From contig NC_020167.2 of the NCBI RefSeq assembly GCF_000224145.3, forward strand, positions 7,221,260 through 7,285,259: a stretch of DNA of 64,000 bases. Reading direction: 5' to 3'. This document shows, one piece after another, positions 22,937 to 32,400 of this stretch. Each line of letters starts with the position of its first letter. Position 1 is the first letter of the stretch. The stretch comes from Ciona intestinalis. Lineage: Eukaryota > Chordata > Ascidiacea > Phlebobranchia > Cionidae. The notes below the pieces were generated by a model. That model saw nothing but the letters and a program-made list of their open reading frames with translations, was not told where the DNA came from and did no database searches. The position numbers were made by a program, and so were the translations under genes.

Positions 22937-25510
22937 ATGTCTTCACTGTTAGGATGTATGTCATTTGTGACTGCTGCTCTGCCACATAACCAGTGTGGTA
23001 TTAATGGACTTCCCTTGACTCCTAACTCCATCACATCTCTTGGACTTGCACAGCAGTTAAAGACACTGAAGCATGAAAATCTTTGCAGTTACGTTGATTT
23101 TCGATGTGGTAGGCATGAGAGAATTTTTGCCGTTTCTGAGCTATATGTGGATAGTGTGTTCAACAAAATCACACAACCAACAGAATTAAAACAAGATGAT
23201 TGGAGGAAGTACAGCTTAAACATTGTCCATGGAGTACTTAATGGACTCAATTATTTAAACTCAAAAGGATATATTCAACTAAACTTAGAGCCCAAAAATA
23301 TTCTGTTAAATGAGAATGGCACACCCAAGCTGTCTGGATATGGTTTACACCATATGACAGATGGAGGGAAATTACTTAGTGGACCATTAGGTAGCTTAAA
23401 ATATTCCTCTCCAGAACAAATACTGTCATGCTGCTACTCAGAGATACCTATGGCCACCAGCAGCAAATCTGATGTATGGTCTGCTTGTATAGTACTGTTG
23501 GAACTACTGCATAGGGAGTTGCTGTGGGACAGTGTGGAAAATAAAAGTCTTGTCAAACGTGTGCTTTGTCTTTCTGCAAACAAAAGCTCACACAAAAACA
23601 TTGAGGTTTTGTGCCAAAATTTTAAAGAAAATCTAAGTCTAAATGAAACCGATGACGTAACAAAGTTAATAAAAGTGATCTTGGAAAATGGATTGAATGT
23701 TGAATCCTCACAAAGAGCAACGCCATTGCAGATTCTTAACAAACTTGGTAAAGATCTGAATTTAACCAATGAGCAACAACCTGCAGACACCAATGGTAAG
23801 TTTGAAAAAACTGTACCTAGTGAAAACACCAACCCTTTAATGGAAATGGACAGTGAAGAGATATGGTGTCTATGGAACTTGGCTGGGGGAGATATGGTTG
23901 CTGAAGTTTTACGTTCTGTGACCACCACCCCTCCAATTCGTACAGTTCCATTATTTGTAACTGTTCATGGCGACCTTTACGGTCTTGAGCCATCCCCAGA
24001 AAATTTGTTTAACCCTGGCTATAAATTACTTTCTCTTGACACTGTTGAAAGCAGGCTTGAGGTTAACACTGAAAATATCTCTCTCATATACCCACTACTC
24101 GAGCTCAAATCACCAGATGTTTCACATGAATCTGCCAAGTTACCTTTGCTAATACGTGAAAATGATTTTGATTACCAAGTGCATCGTATTGCTCTGTACA
24201 GGCGATTACTCCTGGGCTACCCTTACTTACGAGACAAGTTATTAAAGGAAGCACGAATTGACATTCCACCATATTGTAGGGGTAGGGTATGGGCAGGGCT
24301 TTTAGATGTCAAAGGTGACTTGGAAGAGCAATATATCAACATTGATAAAGATACTCCAATAGTGACAGACAGACAAATTGCTGTTGATGTACCACGCTGC
24401 CACCAATATGATTCAATGCTGTGTTCACCTACCGCTCACGAAAAGTTAAAGCGGGTTCTTAAAGCGTGGTTGATGTCACATCCACATCTCACATACTGGC
24501 AAGGACTAGATTCACTTTGTGCTGTATTTGTTCATTTAAATTTCAATGATGAACCAAGAGCATGGGCCTCCATGTCCCAATTCATTGACAAGTACCTTCA
24601 TGACTTCTTTCTCAAAGATAACTCCGCCATCATTCAAGAATATCTTGTTGTATTCTCCCACTTGTTAACCTTCCATGACCCTTTGCTTTCATGTCATATG
24701 CAGGAGATTGGTTTTATACCAGACCTTTATGCAATTCCTTGGTTTTTAACCATGTTTGCTCATGTATTTCCTCTGCATAAGATATTCCATCTATGGGACA
24801 CCTTGCTGCTTGGAAATTCTTCTTTTCCTCTCTGTATCGGGGTGGCCATCTTACAACAATTACGTGGACAGTTACTTCAGAGTGATTTTAACGAATGCAT
24901 CCTTCTATTTTCTGACCTGCCTGAAATAGACATTGATGGTGTGGTGAAAAAATCCATACAAGTTTTCTGTCAGTCTCCAAAAAGCTCCACATTTCGTGTT
25001 CATGCACAGAAAGAAGAAAAATGCAAACGTCAAACAGTATCTTACTACACAGAAGACTATAATACTCTTCCAAAAACTGAACTCTCAGAAACTGCGATTC
25101 CACTCTCAGAACTTAAACAAGAAGTTTGCTGCAGAATTTCGGCAGATGATTTAATTCAGCTTTGTGAACTAAAAGGATCCAATAACTCTAAGACTCCAGC
25201 TAAAGCAACCAAATCTGGCAAGCCTAGGATCTTCATCATTGACATTCGATCTTCAGATGAGTTTTCGCGTGGCTGTGTACCTGGAAGCTTTAACTTCCCC
25301 CTGGCACCCAACAAATCAATCCCCCAGTTGGTCCAAATGATTTCTAAACAGAGCCCAAAAGTAGTTGTAGTTATTGGCAACAAATCAACACGCGAGGACC
25401 GAGAATTTTGCTTCGAACTCCTCAAAGAAGGATTAAAAGGCGTATGTGTCTTGCATGGTGGAATTGATATTTTAAAACCTGTCGGTGTTCTTACAGTGCC
25501 ATCACAATAA
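22937..25510 (+). CDS. TBCK: TBCK: pseudokinase, TBC and rhodanese protein
   Basis: One uninterrupted frame of 857 residues. The N-terminal kinase-like domain (about 1-270) begins ALPHNQCGINGLPLTPNSI and lacks the catalytic signatures: the HRD position reads QLN and the DFG position SGYG, so it is a pseudokinase as in other animals. The TBC domain (about 415-670) contains CRGRVWAGLLDVKG, AVDVPRCHQYD, YWQGLDSLCAVF and GFIPDLYAIPWFLTMFAHVF. The C-terminal rhodanese domain (about 735-850) begins IFIIDIRSSDEFSRGCVPGS and has no catalytic Cys in its active loop. In mammals TBCK belongs to the FERRY Rab5 effector complex and affects mTOR signalling. The start is the first ATG matching the family's N-terminus. 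Intronless coding region. Confidence 0.97.
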   Translation: MSSLLGCMSFVTAALPHNQCGINGLPLTPNSITSLGLAQQLKTLKHENLCSYVDFRCGRHERIFAVSELYVDSVFNKITQPTELKQDDWRKYSLNIVHGVLNGLNYLNSKGYIQLNLEPKNILLNENGTPKLSGYGLHHMTDGGKLLSGPLGSLKYSSPEQILSCCYSEIPMATSSKSDVWSACIVLLELLHRELLWDSVENKSLVKRVLCLSANKSSHKNIEVLCQNFKENLSLNETDDVTKLIKVILENGLNVESSQRATPLQILNKLGKDLNLTNEQQPADTNGKFEKTVPSENTNPLMEMDSEEIWCLWNLAGGDMVAEVLRSVTTTPPIRTVPLFVTVHGDLYGLEPSPENLFNPGYKLLSLDTVESRLEVNTENISLIYPLLELKSPDVSHESAKLPLLIRENDFDYQVHRIALYRRLLLGYPYLRDKLLKEARIDIPPYCRGRVWAGLLDVKGDLEEQYINIDKDTPIVTDRQIAVDVPRCHQYDSMLCSPTAHEKLKRVLKAWLMSHPHLTYWQGLDSLCAVFVHLNFNDEPRAWASMSQFIDKYLHDFFLKDNSAIIQEYLVVFSHLLTFHDPLLSCHMQEIGFIPDLYAIPWFLTMFAHVFPLHKIFHLWDTLLLGNSSFPLCIGVAILQQLRGQLLQSDFNECILLFSDLPEIDIDGVVKKSIQVFCQSPKSSTFRVHAQKEEKCKRQTVSYYTEDYNTLPKTELSETAIPLSELKQEVCCRISADDLIQLCELKGSNNSKTPAKATKSGKPRIFIIDIRSSDEFSRGCVPGSFNFPLAPNKSIPQLVQMISKQSPKVVVVIGNKSTREDREFCFELLKEGLKGVCVLHGGIDILKPVGVLTVPSQ

Positions 25511-25935
25511 ACTATCACTCATAACGTGTGTAAGTAATTACATATAAAGTGGCCTTGACAACTTTTTATTATACAAGTCCATCATATATTAGAACATCGC
25601 CATTATTATATAAACATATCCCTTTTTTCAAGTTATTTCATATATAAATAATTTTAAAATTACTCTTTGGCAATATCAATCATACGATCTCTCAATTTTA
25701 GCATTACACTATGTGAAGCACTAGTTACCTTTTAAATTGTCCCATATAGCACCGTATACGGTATATATTTCAAATCGTTGTGCAATACTTGGCTGTTGCC
25801 TTTTCTTTTCAAATTATTTACCAACATCTATTGATTTGTGGCTTATTTATTGCCACTTAAAATATAAGGATATATATCTTTTGTAATTTCATTTTCATGA
25901 TTTGTTTATTTTGCAGCAGCTTAAAGTAAGTAAAC
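25511..25935. other. TBCK 3' UTR and LACTB2 leader
   Basis: AT-rich, no reading frame of note. A TTTTGCAGCAG acceptor lies about 20 bases before the LACTB2 start with no obvious donor. Confidence 0.45.
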
Positions 25936-26784
25936 ATGGTGTCTGTTATTCCTAAAATTGAGCAGCTGACTGCTAGAATTACCAGGGTGCTGGGATGTAA
26001 TCCTGGACCAATGACTCTTCAAGGGACTAATACTTACTTAGTGGGAACTGGACCAAAGCGTTTCCTCATTGATACTGGGAGTCCTGATGTTCCAGAGTAT
26101 GTGCAGAGTTTACAATCAACCTTGAATGAGAATAACATATCAATCCAGGCGATAATTCTTACCCATTGGCACCATGATCATGTGGGCGGAATAAAAGGAA
26201 TTTTTAACAAACTTTTACAAAGTGGAACTGTACCCTTGCTAAAATACCCACTTGGGGATTCTGAAGATACATCTGTCAGTGAGAAATATACCTATCTAAA
26301 AGACCAGGAAGTTTTGAAAACAGAAGGCGCAAGTTTGCGAGTGGTTCACACACCCGGTCATACAGTGGATCATATTATTCTGCAGCTTCAAGAAGACAAT
26401 TCTATTTTTTCTGGTGATTGTATTCTTGGCGAAGGAACTGCTGTATTTGAAGATCTATCAGATTACATGAAGTCATTGCAAATAATTGCTGATTTAAAGC
26501 CCAATGTGATATACCCTGGACATGGACCCGTAATACAGAATCCTGTACCGCAAATTCAATATTATATAAATCACCGCAATGAAAGGGAAAAGCAGATTTT
26601 GGAGTGTTTAGAGTCTAGCAAATCACCAATGGAAAGTATGGAAGTGGTGAAGATCTTGTACAAAGATGTAGCAGAACATCTGCATCCAGTTGCTGATAAA
26701 AACGTTAATAACCATCTTTCAAAATTAAAGAAAGAGGGAACAGTAAAGGAAGATAATGGGAAATGGTTTATGTCTAAGTTGTAA
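25936..26784 (+). CDS. LACTB2: LACTB2, metallo-beta-lactamase-fold endoribonuclease
   Basis: An uninterrupted frame of 282 residues (human about 288). The family hallmark RVLGCNPGPMTLQGTNTYLV is near the start, followed by LIDTG. The metal-binding motif is THWHHDHVGG (HxHxDH). Further ligands are expected in VVHTPGHTVDH, FSGDCILG and the YPGHGPVI stretch, all present. The C-terminal part is a winged-helix-like segment ending LSKLKKEGTVKEDNGKW. In human cells LACTB2 is a mitochondrial single-strand endoribonuclease. No clear targeting peptide is visible, as in the human protein. It is convergent with HENMT1, with 125 bases between the two stops. Confidence 0.97.
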   Translation: MVSVIPKIEQLTARITRVLGCNPGPMTLQGTNTYLVGTGPKRFLIDTGSPDVPEYVQSLQSTLNENNISIQAIILTHWHHDHVGGIKGIFNKLLQSGTVPLLKYPLGDSEDTSVSEKYTYLKDQEVLKTEGASLRVVHTPGHTVDHIILQLQEDNSIFSGDCILGEGTAVFEDLSDYMKSLQIIADLKPNVIYPGHGPVIQNPVPQIQYYINHRNEREKQILECLESSKSPMESMEVVKILYKDVAEHLHPVADKNVNNHLSKLKKEGTVKEDNGKWFMSKL

Positions 26785-26909
26785 CTTACACTAAGTTCAT
26801 CATTTATTTTGTTCATGCTGTCACTATGCAAATAATTTTTATAATTTTATTGAAGATAGATATGATGTCCACAAATTATAAGGTTACAGCTTACAGAAGT
26901 TCTTCTGTT

Positions 26910-28755
26910 TTATTCACTATCCCAATTTTTTTCATTGAAAGTGTTTATATCATTTAAATTACCGTCTTGGTAATTCTCGTGTGGATAGTTAAGGTCATCT
27001 AAGGAGGTAGACCTGCAGAAATTAAGTTATATGTATATACATGTATTAAGTTTTAAGTATATAAAATAGGCCATAAGTTATTTAAACAATGTAGTTTTAC
27101 ATGATCGAGTCAGACTCCTCTGCATCATCATAAAACTTGGTGTTTTCTGCAATTAAACAATCTTCTGTTTCATTTAAATTAATACCATCAATTGCTTTTC
27201 CCCCTACCAACTTTCTGCAAGAAAATTAGCATAAATTTAAGAACAAATTGGCATCAAACTTTACTTACTGTATTACAATGTCATTCAAATGCTTCAGAAG
27301 ATAATGTTTGCATAGACATGTCAATGGGATTCTTGTAAATGTTTCATTGCCATAAATTACATCCTCCTTGTGCTTTGTTTGAAAATTGTGTAAATTTCCA
27401 TCATAAAACTGAAACGTATATGGTAAATGTGAACCTAACTTTAACGGGTGGCCTGGAGTAACATTAAAGTGTGAAAAATCTTCTTCTTTTTCTGTGTCAT
27501 CCTCCACAGATTCAAATTGTTTTGGATTTATTGTGTGATCTCTTCTTGCCCACATACTTAACCTATTGAAGTAGTCAAGGGATTTGTTATATGGCATCAC
27601 AGCAACAGGCATTGCTGGGATATTGTATAAGTTTGTTTTGCTTTCATTTATGCACTCCTCAGAACTTTCAGCATCACTGAATTGGCCAATTTCGACTTCG
27701 GTAAAGTTCTGGTTAAAGTTATTGCTAGTTTGATCCCACCCTGATTGTGCATACTCATTCTTCCTGCAAAGAAACTTGTCCTCTTCTTCACATTCAACCA
27801 AAACCTTTGGTTTCATGGCCAGAACACAAGCAGCTACAATTTCGCCCACACACCTTAAAACATCACCAATCAGTTTCTTTTTAACTTGTTCTCCTTTTGC
27901 TTGGAAAGGAAAAACCATTTCTGCCACAAGATTTAAAATTTCTGCACCACCCTTTTGTTCATCACTGAATCTGTCACTTTCAAGCTTTGTGAATATTGCA
28001 AATTGACTGCAATGCCCAAAACTTGGTCTATTTTCAGGGGCTGTTCCAACACCATCAAATACAACAGAATAGTGGTATTTGGTGCATATACCTTCACACC
28101 ATGATTTAAATTGTTCTCTGGTCCACTCAAATTTGTGATCCCAGTGTCGAAAAGAGCCATTCAAGTTGAAATGAACATTGAAATCAGAGTTTGGTGTTGA
28201 AATAATAACATGTTTAGGCTGAATACAACTAAATACTGTTTTAGGAAAGTCTTTGAGTGTTTTTGGCAGCAAGTGCTCAATTAATTCAATGCAAACTACT
28301 GCATCAAAGTTTCTTAATCTTGTGTCAAACTCTGATACAGACCCCTAAATATGTACAGAATAAGTTACCGATCAAATAATTAACATTTGAAGGTATATTA
28401 CCTGATACAGCCGTATTGTAAGTGGGTTGTGCCTTAAATAAAGGAAGTCTGATGCTAAAGGCTCCAACTTGAATGAAGACTCACTTAGCAAATTCCCATC
28501 CAGGTCAACCCCGCATATTTCTATCACATATTCTTCTCGTCGCAGTAGGTTTATAAACTTGCATTCGGCACAGCCGAAGTCTACTACCTAAAATGTGAAG
28601 TTGGGTAAACGGTATATTTTGTACAGGAGTAAAGTATTTACCTTTTCTGGTTTTAAAGTAGAGAGGATTTCCAATACTTTATTGTAGCGTTGTATATAAA
28701 GCGGTGGGTTGAATCTAATTATATCAGCAGCATCTTTTAAATCTGTACCTTGCAT
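26910..28755 (-). CDS. HENMT1: HENMT1, small-RNA 2'-O-methyltransferase
   Basis: Five exons in phase: 28755-28642, 28587-28402, 28344-27269, 27214-27101 and 27012-26910, giving 530 residues. The SAM-binding motif is VVDFGCAECKFINLL, followed by GVDLDGNLL. The HEN1 metal motif is CIELIEHLLPKTL (ExxEH), then KHVIISTPNSDFNVHF and RHWDHKFEWTREQFKSWC supply the remaining catalytic His region. The enzyme methylates the 3' end of piRNAs in animals. The C-terminal 190 residues are divergent, ending in acidic low-complexity sequence from exons 4 and 5. Both terminal introns begin with a GTAA that would put an in-frame TAA at the exon edge if retained. The terminal exons are less certain than the catalytic part. 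Confidence 0.93.
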
Positions 28756-29428
28756 GGTGCTAAGTTGGATTTGGAGGACAACACGTGAATTTTACTATGC
28801 TGTTGCAGTTATCTTTGCCGCGCAAATCAAAGCAGTTCGTGCATGAGGTGCGTTTTGCAGTAAAAGTTGTTTATAGTTGTAAAATTATTAGTGAAACAGT
28901 TTGTGTGTTACATTTTTGGACAACACATATGTTAAAATTTCCTATATATATTTCTTGACACAGACTTTTGTAAAAAAAATTGTATATGCTATTTCTATCT
29001 CTAGACAAAATCAACCAATCAAGATTCGCGATTTCCCACTTTTCAAAAAGAGAAGTGACGTCATTATTGTAAGAGCGCGCGCATTTTAAACCGCTTATTA
29101 CCCAGCTTTGTATTTTGTGGCGTTTTTGACAGGTTTTAGCTTTGTTATGGGTTTAATTATTGCAAAAAGTGAGTCATGGTATACCATACAATATAGTATA
29201 TGCAGAAATGGTTGAAATACGTTTACTTTTAGTCTAAACATAGTGAAATAGCTCGGAGTAAATGTTGTAGACTTTTGTACGTAATTTTTGCGTCAAGTGT
29301 TTACTGTTTTTATCGTCTAAACCGCTTTGGCATTATTATTTCGCAGGTATTTAGTGCGATTCAATGTGATAGGTAAGTAGGAATACATAGATTCCCAATC
29401 AGATATAGGTACAAGAGGAATTATAAAC
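28756..29428. promoter_or_regulatory. divergent promoter region of HENMT1 and the Ki-67 homologue
   Basis: About 670 bases separate the two start codons. A palindromic E2F-type site TTTGCCGCGCAAA lies at 28814-28826, about 60 bases upstream of the HENMT1 ATG. A CRE octamer TGACGTCA is at 29055-29062, followed by GCGCGCGCATTTTAAACCGC, which includes a CHR-like TTTAAA. A small untranslated exon near 29346-29372 (acceptor TTCGCAG, donor GTAAGT) probably belongs to the Ki-67 gene. Regulatory roles are inferred from motifs. Confidence 0.5.
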
Positions 29429-32400
29429 ATGCCGTCTTATGGAAAAATTATCGTCATTCGCCGAAATGGAGACGATGGTTCGCGATTCCCTTTGACGTCA
29501 CAATCATGTTTGTTTGGAAGGTAAGTGGATTTGTATTAACATAATACCAATTACTCTAATTAATAATGGTAATTTGTGTATAATTATATGGTTTATCACG
29601 CATTGTGTTTTTTACAATTACAGTCTAGGTTTGTCAAGTATGGCAAGCTCTGGTAATTAATTTTTGATCTAGATAGGTAATTTTTTTAACATAGCATGAA
29701 CATTTTCGTTATTGTCATGTCAATTAACCGTTTTTTTTGTACACACTCATAAAAGTAAAAAAATACCCAAAAATCAATCACCCCCCACAGTTTCACAACT
29801 CGAAAGCTGGCACAAAGTGTATGAAACAGACACCGTGTTATAACGACTGTTATTTTCCAGCCATGCGGGGCTATAGCGAACAATCTTTTATTTATGTTCT
29901 GTAAGATGGATTACAATTTGTGAAATGGGCTTGTGTAAAATACCACTGTAACAAAATACCGATGCTATAAAACTCATCACTACTTTTCAGGAATTTGAAT
30001 TGTGACATCCGAGTGCAACTTCCTGCTGTTTCAAATGAACATTGTCGACTTAATATTGGAGAAAATGGAGAATGTCAACTGTACAACTTGAGTGAAGTAG
30101 GTTACTTATATTTATTTAGTTTGTCCATTTCTGTCTTCCTAGGCCAAAGTGATTAAAACGTTCTCTTTATTTTTCCAGAACCCAACCAAAGTAAATGGTG
30201 AGATATTGAAAGACAACACAGTTGTTCAACATAAGGATGTATTTACCATTCATGATCGTTCTTTCAGGTGGGGTTGGTTTTAACTTTTATTCCTTTAGCT
30301 TTTATAATGGGAAAGTTTTTGATTTAGCAATGGTGTTATAAACGCTTGAGAATGTTATTACGGTTTAAAAGCCTATTGTGTTATAATACAAGAAAAAAAT
30401 ATTTACCAACAAAGTTACATACGTTGGTACTCGTAAGCAAGCACAAGATGTATAAAACAGAACACCCGTGTTATAACAACTGTTGTTTTCTGACCACGCG
30501 AGGATGGAGCAAGTTACATTTATTTAATATAAAAAAGGTATGAAGTAATAATTTACTATTTAATTTAGTGATGAACTTACACAATAAAACTAAACTAACA
30601 ACAAGTAACAGGTCATTTAATTGTGGATTATAGGTTTGAATACCCAGAAAACACACCTTTCTGCAAGACTCCCAAAAAGTTACCCCTGGGTATGTAAAAT
30701 TATGTTTTGCCACTATATCCTGTCTTTTTGTTTTAAATATTTCGAAATCTTCGCTACCATAATAGAAGAGTCATCAATTTATTTTTAATGTTTTATTATT
30801 ATTATTTTTATATAAACAAAAACAATGTTCAAATGTTTTTGATCTCTGTATATCAATAAATGTATCATTAATTGTTGTTTGTGGTTTAGGTCAAATCCAA
30901 ACAAATGTGGCCGAAAATAATTCACCATTTGGAGCTTTAGTAAGGGATATGAAGAAGAGCATTAAGACTGCAACACCCAAGAAACCAAAGGTATAACTAA
31001 TACATGATCACTTTTGGTGACTAATAATTCTGTGCTGTAAAAGGCTATAAATACTATTTTATTTAACTTAGCTAGTACAGTATTAACTTCACTGACTAGT
31101 GGTATTAAATTGGCTATAGCAAAGGTGGCCAAACTGCAACTCTTTAATGAATTAGCATTGGTTTAGTGACCAACTAGGGGTTGTTTAATCAGATTTTGAA
31201 ACAATGTGTGAATGTGTCTAATCACACGTAGAAACAATAGACTGATTGTCAGTAATAATCAAAGTACAAAATACATTATTGTACATTATGGAAAAGTACA
31301 TTATTATTCAGAAGTGTGCTAACTTGTATAATGTAGTTAAGTAGCTGCACTCTGTTGTGAGTTAATAATTGAAGTAGGTCCGGCCATCGCTAGGCTATAG
31401 TATGCTTATTCCATAAAACTTAGAGGTTTCACCATTAGGGATGCACATTACAGAATTTCGAATCCATGAGATTCGAATCCTTTTGTATTCGATTCTAATT
31501 ACGGGATTCGGTATTCTGTTTAATGACGTCATTACACGTCATCTCATATACTATATTAACAATTTTTGAAAGTTATTAATTTTGAAAAAAAATATTTTTG
31601 TGTTTGTGGGACTTTCGAGAGTAAACGTTTCGTAACGTCTTTTCATAGCCTGCTATAGGTTTCATGACGCAAAAACTACCCAATAGTACAATTTTTGATC
31701 ATTTTACAACTCAAGATCCAACAAAGCTGTTATGAAAGGGTCAATAAACTGACTTTTGTGCGTAAAATTTTTTTTCCTATAAATATAAAAAGATTCGAAA
31801 TTCTAGATTCGGAATTCTAGATTCGGAATTCTAGATTCGAATTAAAGTATTCTAGGATATCCTAGAATACCTAATTATTCTGTAATGTGCATCCCTATTC
31901 ACCATGCACGACTGCAATGTCAGTATGTTATGATAGCAAGTAAGCAAATATATTTACAGTTAACATTATTTCTTCAAGGTGAGTATTGATACCAAGTTGG
32001 GTTCGGAAAAGAAAAGTTCTTCCAAGAAAAGGCGAAGTGGCAGAAAATCTATTGAAAGCAAAAACATGTAAGTTGTTTTTGTAATTATCAATCACTTGCT
32101 TGCTACAATCAATGTTAATGCTTATACTGATTATTGCTTTGATATTCAATAATTATACAATACACTGTTTTTAACTTTTTATAATTATGCGTGTTTGAGT
32201 TTTCTGTTCCTTGTGATTATTAAATTTATTGTTTTGATGTTTAATATATAAGTCATATGCCCAGTAGGCTGTATTTATAATTGTGTGTGTTTAAGTTTTA
32301 TCTACCTATTTCAGAAAAAGTTCTTCACCTGAGTTTGATGTAAATGACAAGAAGGCCAATGAAGAGAATAATGCTCCTATCCCTGTATTAAATGAAACTG

